Assembly: GCA_021737265.1 (NCBI GenBank)
Contig: JAIPEF010000014.1
Coordinates: forward strand, 1-38,586
DNA from: Desulfocapsa sp.
GTDB taxonomy: Bacteria; Desulfobacterota; Desulfobulbia; Desulfobulbales; Desulfocapsaceae
Direction: 5' to 3'
DNA length: 38,586 bases
Shown: one piece after another, positions 1-9,438 of the stretch
Numbering within the stretch: position 1 is the stretch's first letter
Layout of the letters: each line of letters opens with the position of its first letter
Made by a program: the position numbers and the translations under genes
Notes under the pieces: generated by a model
Told to the model about the DNA's origin: nothing
Databases searched by the model: none
Seen by the model: only the letters and a program-made list of their open reading frames with translations

Positions 1-178
1 CAAGTAAATCTGCAAGGTATAATAAACTTGACTCCTCAGACAATGTACGTTTGATTTGATTTTGGGTTTTCATGCATCAAGTATGCACGATTCAGGCTTA
101 AATGTCCAGCTTAAAATTATGGGTAACAGGCAGAACTAGCCATATAGATTCAGAAAATACAAGGATTAAACGTCGACT

Positions 179-1225
179 TTGTTTTTTTATATTTTAAAAC
201 GCATCGGATTGATGATCCCGACCCTGTTCGGTGTGATGTTACTCACCTTTGCCGTGACCCAGTTCGTGCCGGGCGGGCCTGTGGAACAGTTGCTCTCCGA
301 GATGGAAGGTTTGAGCAAGGGCGGCGAGATTGCTGGGGGAAGCTCTCTGTACCAGGGTGATTCCGGTCTTGACGCCGATCGGGTGCAAAAGCTTAAGGAG
401 CTCTATGGCTTTGATAAACCACCCTTAACGCGCTTTATAACCATGATGAAAAACTATCTGGTTTTTGATTTTGGTTCCTCCTATTATTATCACCAGTCGG
501 TGGTGGAGCTGGTGATATCCCGGATGCCGGTCTCCATGTCCCTGGGGTTGTGGAGTTTTATTATTGTTTACGGGGTTTGTATCCCACTGGGGATAAGCAA
601 GGCGGTTCGTGACGGTTCACGTTTTGACGTCCTCAGTTCCACCGCAATCCTTGTCGGATATGCCATTCCCGGTTTTGTGCTGGCCATTGTCCTGATTGTG
701 CTCTTTGGAGGCGGTTCGTTCTGGAATATATTTCCGCTGCGGGGAATTGTCTCAGATGGCTGGTCTGATATGAGTATGATCAACAAGATCCTGGACTATC
801 TCTGGCACATGGTTCTACCAATCACTTCCGGGGCAGTCGGCAGTCTTGCGGTGATGACCATGCTGACCAAGAACTCCTTTCTTGAAGAGATTCGGAAACA
901 GTATGTGCTGACAGCTCGTGCCAAGGGACTCAGTGAACAGCAGGTCCTGTACAAGCACGTGTTTCGTAATGGGATTATCCCAATTATTACCGGGTTTCCA
1001 GGCTATTTCATAGCTGCCTTTTTCACAGGAAGCCTGTTGATCGAGACTATTTTTTCATTGGACGGAATGGGCCTGCTCGCTTATCAATCTGTTTTGAATC
1101 GCGATTATCCCGTTGTTCTTGGTACCCTCTATTTTTTCACCATTATTGGCCTGTTTGCCCGTCTCCTTTCCGACCTGAGTTATGTAATTGTTGATCCGAG
1201 GATTAGTTTTGACAGCGCAGAGTAA
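179..1225 (+). CDS. yejB: ABC transporter permease, YejB/OppB-like (peptide/microcin-type)
   Basis: 348 aa ORF, TTG start; N-terminus ILKRIGLMIPTLFGVMLLTFAVTQFVPGGPVEQ and EEIRKQYVLTARAKGLSEQQVLYKHVFRN (BPD_transp_1 EAA-type loop). Confidence 0.85.
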   Translation: MFFYILKRIGLMIPTLFGVMLLTFAVTQFVPGGPVEQLLSEMEGLSKGGEIAGGSSLYQGDSGLDADRVQKLKELYGFDKPPLTRFITMMKNYLVFDFGSSYYYHQSVVELVISRMPVSMSLGLWSFIIVYGVCIPLGISKAVRDGSRFDVLSSTAILVGYAIPGFVLAIVLIVLFGGGSFWNIFPLRGIVSDGWSDMSMINKILDYLWHMVLPITSGAVGSLAVMTMLTKNSFLEEIRKQYVLTARAKGLSEQQVLYKHVFRNGIIPIITGFPGYFIAAFFTGSLLIETIFSLDGMGLLAYQSVLNRDYPVVLGTLYFFTIIGLFARLLSDLSYVIVDPRISFDSAE

Positions 1226-2261
1226 TAAGCAACGACAGGAAAAGCCTGTCAGCCTTGGACGCAGGCGTTGGCGTCGTTTCTGCCGTAATCGAAGAGGGCT
1301 GTATAGCCTCCTGGTTTTTGCATTCTTTTTTTTTATGAGTCTGCTTGCCGAAGGGATATCCAACGATGTTCCACTGCTGGTTGTCTATGATGGAAAGCCC
1401 TATTTTCCTCTGTTGGTAGATTATCCGGAAACAACCTTTGGTGGAGACTTTGAGACGGTGACTGACTATCTCGATCCCTATATCCAGGAGCTGCTTAGCC
1501 AAAACGGCAACAAGGTCTATTTCCCGTTGAACAGGCACAGCTACCAATCCATCAATTTTGAGATTGACGGGCCGGTTCCTTCTCCTCCCACAAGGGAAAA
1601 TTTCCTTGGAACCGATGACCGGGGCCGGGATGTTTTTGCCCGTTTACTGTATGGGTTTCGTCTCAGTGTTCTTTTTGGCTTTGCCCTGACTGCGGTCGGG
1701 ACGCTTGTTGGCATCATCACCGGTGCTGTTCAGGGTTTTTTTGGTGGCCGGGTGGATCTCTTTTTCCAGCGTTTTATTGAGATATGGGGTGCCATGCCTG
1801 AGCTGTATCTGCTGATTATCTTTGCCTCCATATTCAAACCCAGTGTCCTCCTGCTTCTCGTGCTTTTGTCGCTGTTCAGCTGGATGGGGCTTTCTGATTA
1901 TGTGCGGGCAGAGTTTTTGAAGGGAAGAAACATGGAATACGTGAAGGCAGCCAAGGCCCTTGGGGTCTCCAATGTCACCATCATGTATCGCCATCTTCTA
2001 CCAAATGGTATGACACCGGTGATTACCTTTTTGCCCTTTCGGATGTCTGCTTCTATTTTGGCGCTCACCAGCCTCGATTTTCTTGGTCTTGGAGTACCTC
2101 CATCGACGCCAAGTCTTGGCGAACTACTGGCCCAGGGAAAAGCAAATATTGATGCCTGGTGGCTGTCGCTTTCTACTTTTCTGGTTTTGGTTGGAACGCT
2201 GGTTCTGTTAATTTTTATAGGGGAAGCTCTCCGGGAGACCTTTGATCCCAGGAAAAATTGA
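1188..2261 (+). CDS. yejE: ABC transporter permease, YejE/OppC-like
   Basis: Contains GTDDRGRDVFARLLYGFRLSVLFG and FLKGRNMEYVKAAKALGVSNVTIMYRHLLPNG; follows the YejB-like ORF. Start uncertain (TTG at 1188 or 1209). Confidence 0.82.
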   Translation: MLIRGLVLTAQSNKQRQEKPVSLGRRRWRRFCRNRRGLYSLLVFAFFFFMSLLAEGISNDVPLLVVYDGKPYFPLLVDYPETTFGGDFETVTDYLDPYIQELLSQNGNKVYFPLNRHSYQSINFEIDGPVPSPPTRENFLGTDDRGRDVFARLLYGFRLSVLFGFALTAVGTLVGIITGAVQGFFGGRVDLFFQRFIEIWGAMPELYLLIIFASIFKPSVLLLLVLLSLFSWMGLSDYVRAEFLKGRNMEYVKAAKALGVSNVTIMYRHLLPNGMTPVITFLPFRMSASILALTSLDFLGLGVPPSTPSLGELLAQGKANIDAWWLSLSTFLVLVGTLVLLIFIGEALRETFDPRKN

Positions 2262-2304
2262 AGGAATAAAAGGAGATTGCCTTTTATCAGAATCATTCTC
2301 ATCC

Positions 2305-2333
2305 TTGACTTTTACAGTATCAAAAATTATCAT
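2305..2333 (+). promoter_or_regulatory. Putative sigma70 promoter for the mla operon
   Basis: TTGACT - 17 nt - TATCAT, 85 nt upstream of the mlaE ATG. Confidence 0.55.
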
Positions 2334-2418
2334 GCAACTTTGTGTCATTATTGCTTCTACTCAAACCAAAAAAAATTGGCGATTCCAGTCTAAAATTTGA
2401 AATCCACGGCAAATATTC

Positions 2419-3210
2419 ATGCAAGCTAACCCCATAGCCAGATTAGGTAACACAGGCCTCTCTGTAATCTCTGATCTCGGACGAATGGGATTGTATCTTC
2501 TGCAAATGATTGAAGGCTGTTTCAGACCTCCTTTTCGGTTTGCCGAATTTATGCGCCAGTTAAATTTTATTGGTGTCGGATCTCTGGTTGTTATTTTTTT
2601 TACAGCTGCCTCCACCGGTATGGTTCTCGGGTTGCAGGGGTATTATTCTCTCCATAAATTTGGTGCTGAAGGGATGCTCGGGTCTGCCGTATCGCTCACC
2701 CTCATCATGGAACTTGGTCCGGTATTGACCGCCCTTATGGTGACCGGACGTGCCGGATCAGCCATGTGCGCCGAGCTTGGTATTATGAGAATTTCAGAAC
2801 AGATTGATGCATTGGATTGCATGGCTGTAGATCCATTTCGTTATCTGATCTCTCCTAAACTTCTTGCCGCCTTAATTTCAATCCCCTTGCTTACGGCCTT
2901 TTTTGATGTAGTAGGTATTGCAGGTGGCTACATAGCCGGGGTTCAATTGATGGGTGTCAATCCTGGCAGTTATTTTGAAGGTATGCGCAACAGTGTTACC
3001 AATCATGACATCTGGCTTGGTACTGTAAAGTCCTTTGTTTTTGCTGTAATGGTTGTATGGATCTGTACTGGTCGCGGCTATTTCGTCCACCAGCTCCGGG
3101 GTGTAGGGTTTGGTGCCGGCAGCGTCTCGAAGGTGACAACCCAGGCTGTGGTTTTTTCCTCTATATCCGTGCTTATTTTTGATTACCTGCTTACTGCCGT
3201 CCTCCTATGA
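2419..3210 (+). CDS. mlaE: Phospholipid ABC transporter permease MlaE
   Basis: MlaE/YrbE-like sequence: LNFIGVGSLVVIFFTAASTGMVLGLQGYYSL...ELGPVLTALMVTGRAGSAMCAELGIMRISEQIDAL. Confidence 0.93.
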   Translation: MQANPIARLGNTGLSVISDLGRMGLYLLQMIEGCFRPPFRFAEFMRQLNFIGVGSLVVIFFTAASTGMVLGLQGYYSLHKFGAEGMLGSAVSLTLIMELGPVLTALMVTGRAGSAMCAELGIMRISEQIDALDCMAVDPFRYLISPKLLAALISIPLLTAFFDVVGIAGGYIAGVQLMGVNPGSYFEGMRNSVTNHDIWLGTVKSFVFAVMVVWICTGRGYFVHQLRGVGFGAGSVSKVTTQAVVFSSISVLIFDYLLTAVLL

Positions 3211-3989
3211 ATAATAATAGTATAGAATTTATAAAAGTTGAGAAATCCTTTGTCCGTGATGACGGGAGCAGGCAGGTTATCCTGGATAAAGTGAATTTTT
3301 CAATCCCGGCCGGAAAAACTACAGTGATTGCCGGTGAGAGCGGCACAGGGAAAAGTGTGACCCTGAAGCTCATCCTTGGTCTTATGCGGGCTGACGGAGG
3401 GCAGATTTTAGTCGCAGGTAATGATATTACACAAATAAGAGGCCGCAAATTAAAAGAATATAGAATGCGGTTTGGGGTACTGTTTCAGGGAGCTGCCCTC
3501 TTTGATTCCATGACAGTTTATGAAAATGTTGCCCTGCCCCTGCGCGAGCGAACAAAAAAAACGGACTCAGAGATCAAGAATCAGGTCCTTGCCAGCCTTG
3601 AACAGCTGGAACTGCTGGGCCATGAGCATAAGTACCCGGCACAGCTCAGTGGCGGTATGAAGAAAAGGGCAGGACTGGCTAGAGCTTTGCAACTGGAACC
3701 TGAAATAATGCTATTTGATGAGCCTACCACGGGCCTTGATCCGGTTATGACCCATGAGATTTATCAGCTGTTTGCACAAACTCAGAAAGAGGTCGGGTTC
3801 ACATCCATTATTGTCAGTCATGATATTCCTAAGGTGTTTAACCTTGCAGATCAGGTTATCGTTCTGAATAAAGGGAAGATGGATGTGTTTCCTTCTCCAG
3901 AAGCTATACAATGGTCGCAGAAACCCCATATCAAGGCGTTTGTCAAAACCACGATGGGTGAAATTTATCAGAGTCATTTGGTGGAATAA
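3207..3989 (+). CDS. mlaF: Phospholipid ABC transporter ATPase MlaF
   Basis: Walker A GESGTGKS, signature LSGGMKKRAGLARAL, Walker B IMLFDEPTTGLDP; overlaps the mlaE stop. Confidence 0.93.
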   Translation: MNNNSIEFIKVEKSFVRDDGSRQVILDKVNFSIPAGKTTVIAGESGTGKSVTLKLILGLMRADGGQILVAGNDITQIRGRKLKEYRMRFGVLFQGAALFDSMTVYENVALPLRERTKKTDSEIKNQVLASLEQLELLGHEHKYPAQLSGGMKKRAGLARALQLEPEIMLFDEPTTGLDPVMTHEIYQLFAQTQKEVGFTSIIVSHDIPKVFNLADQVIVLNKGKMDVFPSPEAIQWSQKPHIKAFVKTTMGEIYQSHLVE

Positions 3990-4435
3990 TGAAAAACAGT
4001 ATAGAGTTATTTGTTGGTCTTTTCATGATCGCGGGGTTCCTCGCCTTTGGTTACCTGGCCTTGCAACTGGGAGAGGTGTCTTTCTTCAGCAGCAGTAAAA
4101 ATTATACCATTACCGCTCAATTTGATAATATTGCCGGGGTCAAAAAGGGGGCTTCTGTCCAGGTTGCCGGTGTGGTTGTCGGTCAGGCTGCAAAAATTTG
4201 GCTTGATGACGACGGTTATGCTAATGTCTTATTGGAGATAGATAAAAAACTGCAGGTATCCGTCGATTCCATGGCCTCTGTAAAATCCCAGGGATTGATT
4301 GGAGATAAGTTTATTATGATCAGCCTGGGTGGAGAAGATGAGTTTTTTAAAGAGGGTGATATTCTGGTCGATACCGAATCTGCGGTAGATATTGAATCTC
4401 TTATAAGTAAATTTGCTTTTGGCAGTGTCAAATAA
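3989..4435 (+). CDS. mlaD: MlaD, MCE-domain lipid-binding protein
   Basis: N-terminal TM anchor plus MCE domain: YTITAQFDNIAGVKKGASVQVAGVVVGQ...VKSQGLIGDKFIMISLGG. Confidence 0.9.
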   Translation: MKNSIELFVGLFMIAGFLAFGYLALQLGEVSFFSSSKNYTITAQFDNIAGVKKGASVQVAGVVVGQAAKIWLDDDGYANVLLEIDKKLQVSVDSMASVKSQGLIGDKFIMISLGGEDEFFKEGDILVDTESAVDIESLISKFAFGSVK

Positions 4436-4466
4436 CATCTGCCGATATTAAACTGTCTTTATAACG

Positions 4467-5306
4467 TTGACGACTATGAAACATCACCTTTGGTATTTGC
4501 TTTTCTTGGTTTTACTGACCTGCGTTGGCTGTGCACAGCAGAAAGATATTGGTATCGTTCAAGATTTACCAGTGGAAGCAGTGGAAGAGCCGGGTGACGC
4601 TATGGATATGATGCTAGCCGATGATTTTTACGACGAGGACGACAATGCGTTATGCGAAGCCCATACATTCAACGATCCCCTTGAACCCATAAACCGGTTT
4701 TTTTTTGAGTTTAACGATAAGCTGTACTACTGGTTTTTAAAGCCTGTCAATAAAGCTTATACAGCAGTGTTACCCATTGAATTGCGTTTCAGTTTTGGAA
4801 ACTTTGTCGTTAATCTTTCAGCTCCCATCCGTTTTTTGAATAATCTGCTCCAGGGAAAAGTGTATGATGCCGGGATAGTGCTATCCAGATTTTTGATTAA
4901 TAGTACCCTTGGTGTCTATGGCTTCGGAGATCCTGCACTGGTTGACTTCGGACTGGAGCCCAAGCCTGAAGATTTTGGACAAACTCTGGCGGTTTGGGGG
5001 GTTGGAGAGGGGGTGTATCTCTGCCTTCCTGTGATTGGACCATCAAATGTTCGAGATTCCTTTGGTTTTGCAGCAGACGCCTATACCCACCCCATGGTTT
5101 ATTTTGTTGATGACATCTGGGTGAGCGCTGGATATTACGCGGGGAGCAGAATTAACCTTCTCTCCCTCAACCCTGATTTGTATGAAGACTTAAAAGCCTA
5201 TGCCTTGGATCCCTATGTTTCCATGCGTCAGGTGTACCTGGATTCCAGAAGGAACAGGGTAGATGATCTCAAGCTGAAGCAGAGATGTGATAATGACTTT
5301 AAATAA
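4467..5306 (+). CDS. mlaA: MlaA/VacJ family lipoprotein
   Basis: Lipobox-like LTCVGC; NDPLEPINRFFFEFNDKLYYWFLKPVNKAY and FGQTLAVWGVGEGVYLCLPVIGPSNVRDSFG. Confidence 0.92.
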   Translation: MTTMKHHLWYLLFLVLLTCVGCAQQKDIGIVQDLPVEAVEEPGDAMDMMLADDFYDEDDNALCEAHTFNDPLEPINRFFFEFNDKLYYWFLKPVNKAYTAVLPIELRFSFGNFVVNLSAPIRFLNNLLQGKVYDAGIVLSRFLINSTLGVYGFGDPALVDFGLEPKPEDFGQTLAVWGVGEGVYLCLPVIGPSNVRDSFGFAADAYTHPMVYFVDDIWVSAGYYAGSRINLLSLNPDLYEDLKAYALDPYVSMRQVYLDSRRNRVDDLKLKQRCDNDFK

Positions 5307-5322
5307 AGCTGGAGTTAAAAAA

Positions 5323-5943
5323 ATGAGGATGACAGGAAAACACTTGTTTGTTGTTGGGCTCTTCTTTATTGTTTCATCGTATTTGTCGGTTGCTGTTGCC
5401 GTTCCCAGTCCCACTGAGTCATTAAAACCCCTATTGAATGAAATGATGACCATTATCACCGATCCCTCCCTGGCCGGTGAAGAACATAAAAAAGAACGAC
5501 GTGCTAAAATTATGGCTGTCGCAAATCAGGGATTCAATTGGACAGAAATGTCCAAACGAGTCCTTGGAAAACCATGGCATGAAATCAACCAGAAACAGCG
5601 GGATAATTTCGAACAGCTTTTCACCAAACTCCTTGAAAATGCCTATGTTGGTAAACTTGAGGGGTACTCTAGTCAGGTAATCACATTTAATGACGAAAGG
5701 GTTAAAGAGGAAAAGGCTGTTGTCTCCACAACTATTGAAGATAACGGGGTTATTCTTCCTGTTCACTATATTATGATACAACAGAATACAACCTGGAAGG
5801 TGTATGATATTAATATCGAAGGAGTGAGTCTGGTTCAAAATTACCGGGAACAATTTAGGTCCATTCTCAGGAAAGATAACTTTGATGGATTAGTTAAGAT
5901 GCTTGAAGAGAAAAACGCGACTTTTGACGGGGAGGGTAGTTAA
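5323..5943 (+). CDS. mlaC: MlaC/Ttg2D phospholipid-binding protein
   Basis: Signal peptide and FNWTEMSKRVLGKPWHEINQKQRDNFEQLFTKLLENAYVGKLEGY. ORF opens at GTG 5287; ATG 5323 has an upstream GGAG and is the likelier start. Confidence 0.88.
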   Translation: MRMTGKHLFVVGLFFIVSSYLSVAVAVPSPTESLKPLLNEMMTIITDPSLAGEEHKKERRAKIMAVANQGFNWTEMSKRVLGKPWHEINQKQRDNFEQLFTKLLENAYVGKLEGYSSQVITFNDERVKEEKAVVSTTIEDNGVILPVHYIMIQQNTTWKVYDINIEGVSLVQNYREQFRSILRKDNFDGLVKMLEEKNATFDGEGS

Positions 5944-6380
5944 TGGTGGATCTGATTGCCGCCAGTCTCGATTTCCTTGATGATGGCGAGAGGAGGGTAC
6001 TGTTTTCTTTATTCACTGAAAAACAGCTGAATGCGAGAGCAGTGTTGTTTGACTACAATGAGCCCGCTGAGAGTGTTTTTTTTTTAAAAGAGGGACGTCT
6101 TGCTGTTCATAAGTTTACAGGGTTCCAAGAGAAGATGCAGGTGATTGCACTGCTTGATCCGGGCGCTGTTGTTGGTGAGGCTGCCTTGTTGCAGACACAT
6201 ATCCGAAAGACCCGGGTGGCAGCCATTGAGAGCAGCAGTCTCTATTGTCTGGAAAGAGAAGACTTCTTTCGTTGGCAGAAAAAATCTCCGGCCATGGCAT
6301 CCCGTCTTTTGGAATATCTGTTCTCCATCGTCACCCTGCGTCTGGAAAAGACTTCTGAACGTCTTGCCCGCATCTTGTAG
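5943..6380 (+). CDS. Cyclic nucleotide-binding-domain protein (single CAP_ED-like domain, no visible HTH)
   Basis: LFDYNEPAESVFFLKEGRLAVHKF...IALLDPGAVVGEAALLQTHIRKTRVAAIESSSLYCLEREDF; ATG overlaps the mlaC stop (TAATG). Confidence 0.8.
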   Translation: MVDLIAASLDFLDDGERRVLFSLFTEKQLNARAVLFDYNEPAESVFFLKEGRLAVHKFTGFQEKMQVIALLDPGAVVGEAALLQTHIRKTRVAAIESSSLYCLEREDFFRWQKKSPAMASRLLEYLFSIVTLRLEKTSERLARIL

Positions 6381-6563
6381 AAAATCCTTACTGATAGTAG
6401 AGTTTACAACTGTTCGGGTTTTTACTTTTCCAATTACAATGTTCACTGTGTTGTTTTCACAAAGAATTAACTGTTTGAAATTTTTTTCTGGTCATTCTTA
6501 CTCAAATTGAGTATTTTGATCAGTTTCGTTTATGCATCCGCTGTTGTTGGATGTTGAGGAGTT

Positions 6564-7085
6564 ATGAAAATTTTACTGACTGACATTACCGGTGAGAATA
6601 AAAGCTTCAAGATTCAAGAACCAATAGATTTTTCTGAAGAAAGTTTTGAACTCACTGCTCCATTGCAGGCGAGACTTACCGTCAGGCAGCAGGATGATGA
6701 TATTTATAGCCTCGCTGGAAACCTTCAGGCCAGGATTGCTACAGGCTGTGACCGGTGTGGAAAAGGAGTTGAACTTGAGATTGAGCAGGACTTCTCCTAT
6801 GAATTACGATTGGAAGACGAGCCGCTATTGCCGGCTGAGTATGACAGCAGTAAAGAGGACTGTGATGTAGTATATTTGGATCAGCCTTTCATTGAAAGTA
6901 GAGCAATTCTTTCAGAACAGCTTTTGCTGGCAATGCCTTTACATCGTCTTTGCTATGACGCCTGTAGAGGATTATGTAATGACTGTGGTGTGGATTTGAA
7001 TATAAAAAAGTGTCAGTGCAGGGAGAAAAATACAGACTCTCCCTTTGCTGTCTTGAAGAAATTAACCCAGGCTAAAGAAAAATAA
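6564..7085 (+). CDS. YceD/DUF177 family protein
   Basis: ATGCDRCGKGVELEIEQDFSYEL ... LCYDACRGLCNDCGVDLN; located immediately upstream of rpmF, the usual context. Confidence 0.88.
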   Translation: MKILLTDITGENKSFKIQEPIDFSEESFELTAPLQARLTVRQQDDDIYSLAGNLQARIATGCDRCGKGVELEIEQDFSYELRLEDEPLLPAEYDSSKEDCDVVYLDQPFIESRAILSEQLLLAMPLHRLCYDACRGLCNDCGVDLNIKKCQCREKNTDSPFAVLKKLTQAKEK

Positions 7086-7230
7086 GCCTAAACTCAGTTT
7101 AGTACCCCTTTTATAGGTACTTTGTCTGGTGCTCCCCTTGAGGAGTCTAAATGCTTTAGAAAGTTTTTCTAAGGCACAAAAAAAACGACTATTCAGACTG
7201 CCAGTGGCAGTGTATTGATTGGAGGATATT

Positions 7231-7419
7231 ATGGCTCTGCCAAAAAGAAGACATTCCCGCTCCCGTACCCGTAAAAGAAGATCCCACGATGCTTTGAATG
7301 CACCTGGAATCTCTACCTGCTCAGAATGCAGTGAACCCAAAATGCCCCATCGCATCTGTCCCAGTTGCGGTATGTATAAGGGGCGTTCCGTTTATAGTCT
7401 GGACGCTGAAATAGAGTAG
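7231..7419 (+). CDS. rpmF: 50S ribosomal protein L32
   Basis: [22 protein letters not shown]...[26 protein letters not shown] extended to 7219 but GGAGG-ATG favours 7231. Confidence 0.97.
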   Translation: MALPKRRHSRSRTRKRRSHDALNAPGISTCSECSEPKMPHRICPSCGMYKGRSVYSLDAEIE

Positions 7420-7429
7420 GAAAGCTACC

Positions 7430-8449
7430 GTGCGAATTGCCTTGGACGCCATGGGAGGAGACCATGGACCTGATGAGAAGATAGCCGGGGCAATACAGGC
7501 TTTAGAAGAAACGGATCTGCTGCTGACTCTGGTTGGTGATGAACAGGCTATCCGCTCTTGTCTTGACAGGATGGCTCCTGCTGAAAATGTGTCCGCCAGG
7601 ATACAGATCGTTCATTCTTCAGAAGTCGTTGAAATGAGGGAATCACCTGTTGACGCGATTCGGAAGAAAAAAAACTCGTCGGTCATGCTTGCCTTTGATC
7701 TTGTTAAGAAAGGTCAAGCTGATGCGGCAGTCAGTGCCGGAAATTCCGGGGCTACTATGGCTGCCGCTGTCCGTAAACTTGGACGTCTGCCAAACGTTTC
7801 GCGTCCCGGTATTGCCAGCGTATTTCCCACCTTAAAAAACCCTGTCGTGATGATGGATGTTGGTGCCAATGTTGACTGTCGGCCACAACATCTTTTTCAA
7901 TTTGCCCTCATGGCCTCCTCTTTTGCCCGTGTCTTTGATATTGAGTCTCCCCGTGTTGGTCTTCTTAGTATTGGTGAAGAAAGCGGAAAGGGAAATCAGC
8001 TTGTTAAAGAAGCATATGCCATGCTTGATTCCAGTTCACTCAATTTCATAGGGAATGTAGAAGGGAGAGATATCTTTCAGGGTGACGTGGATGTTATTGT
8101 CTGTGATGGGTTTGTCGGAAATATCTGTCTGAAAGTGAGCGAAGGACTGGTTGAGGCTGTAATCCAGATGATTCGTCAAGGAGTTATGGGTTCTTTCGCT
8201 GCAAAGATTGGATATCTGCTTGCCCGGCCAGTATTCAGACGGTTAAAGAAACGGGTCGACTATGCCGAATATGGTGGTGCACCGCTTTTAGGGATAAACG
8301 GGACAGGGATAATCTGTCATGGTAAGTCCAGTTCGATGGCCATTAAGAATGCAATTATTGAAGCACAGAAAATTGTAGATAACAAAGTCAACGACAGGAT
8401 AGCAGCAAGTATTGCTGAGAATTTAGAAGTTCCCATGGAGAAAAAGTAA
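7430..8449 (+). CDS. plsX: Phosphate acyltransferase PlsX
   Basis: MRIALDAMGGDHGPDEKIAGA...VSAGNSGATMAAA...VMMDVGANVDCRP; GTG start. Confidence 0.96.
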   Translation: MRIALDAMGGDHGPDEKIAGAIQALEETDLLLTLVGDEQAIRSCLDRMAPAENVSARIQIVHSSEVVEMRESPVDAIRKKKNSSVMLAFDLVKKGQADAAVSAGNSGATMAAAVRKLGRLPNVSRPGIASVFPTLKNPVVMMDVGANVDCRPQHLFQFALMASSFARVFDIESPRVGLLSIGEESGKGNQLVKEAYAMLDSSSLNFIGNVEGRDIFQGDVDVIVCDGFVGNICLKVSEGLVEAVIQMIRQGVMGSFAAKIGYLLARPVFRRLKKRVDYAEYGGAPLLGINGTGIICHGKSSSMAIKNAIIEAQKIVDNKVNDRIAASIAENLEVPMEKK

Positions 8450-9423
8450 TGGGGGCTGTTATCCTTGGGACCGGGTCCTGTATTCCTGAGAGAGTGCTCT
8501 CAAACCATGATCTGGAAAAGATGGTTGAGACCAGTGATGAGTGGATTCTCAGCAGGACTGGAATATCCACCCGTCATATTAGTGGTAAAGGTGAGCAAAC
8601 CTATCAATTGGCCACTAATGCTGCCAGGCGAGCCATGGAAATGGCTGCAGTGTCGGCAGATGAAATTGATCTTATCGTTGTTGCCACCATTAGCTCCCAC
8701 ATGCTTATGCCGTCCTGTGCCTGTTTTGTCCAAAATGAACTGGCAGCCAAAAAAGCCTTTGCCTATGACGTGAATGCTGCCTGTTCAGGCTTTCTTTTCG
8801 GTTTAGACAATGTTGATAAGTATCTGCGTGCTGAGCCGGGAAAGAAAGTTTTACTAATCGGGGCAGAGACCCTCTCCAGTCGGACGAATTATCAGGATCG
8901 CAATACCTGTATTCTGTTTGGTGACGGTGCAGGGGCAGTGGTCATGGAATACCGGAATGAAGATCGCGGGGTCGTCGCATCCAATCTTTTTTCTGACGGA
9001 GCTCTCTGGAATCTTCTTTATATGCATACTGCTCCATCCTGTAATCCTGATATTGAGCAGCCCGACAATCCGGGAGCTCATATCCTGATGGAGGGCAGGG
9101 AAGTTTTCAAATATGCAGTAAAGGCCATGGAAGGTGCAATACGCGACTTACTGGAAAGAGAACAGGTTGATCTTGGGGAAGTTTCTCTGATGATTCCTCA
9201 TCAGGCGAACATCCGTATCCTCAACAAACTGGTGTCCCGTTTGGGGATCAATAAAGAAAAAGTATTCGTAAACGTTCAGAAATATGGTAATACGTCTGCT
9301 GCTTCCATCCCCATTGTACTTGATGAGGCGAACCGGGAAGGAAGACTGAAACCCAATGATTTGCTCTTAGTTTGTTCTTTTGGTGGCGGCTTCACCTGGG
9401 GAGCAACTTTGGTTAAATGGTGA
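8449..9423 (+). CDS. fabH: 3-oxoacyl-ACP synthase III (FabH)
   Basis: GTGSCIPERVLSNHDLEKMVETSDEWILSRTGI; AACSGF active-site Cys; IPHQANIRI; GNTSAASIP. Confidence 0.96.
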   Translation: MGAVILGTGSCIPERVLSNHDLEKMVETSDEWILSRTGISTRHISGKGEQTYQLATNAARRAMEMAAVSADEIDLIVVATISSHMLMPSCACFVQNELAAKKAFAYDVNAACSGFLFGLDNVDKYLRAEPGKKVLLIGAETLSSRTNYQDRNTCILFGDGAGAVVMEYRNEDRGVVASNLFSDGALWNLLYMHTAPSCNPDIEQPDNPGAHILMEGREVFKYAVKAMEGAIRDLLEREQVDLGEVSLMIPHQANIRILNKLVSRLGINKEKVFVNVQKYGNTSAASIPIVLDEANREGRLKPNDLLLVCSFGGGFTWGATLVKW

Positions 9424-9438
9424 TAAACAGGAGAGACG

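Noticed and set aside
1055-2302. Minus-strand ORFs antisense to yejB/yejE
   Set aside because: Wholly opposite well-supported coding sequence; no protein-family features.
2281-2340. Possible Fur box near AGAATCATTCTCATCC before mlaE
   Set aside because: Match to the GATAATGATAATCATTATC consensus is too weak; the sigma70 promoter explains the region.
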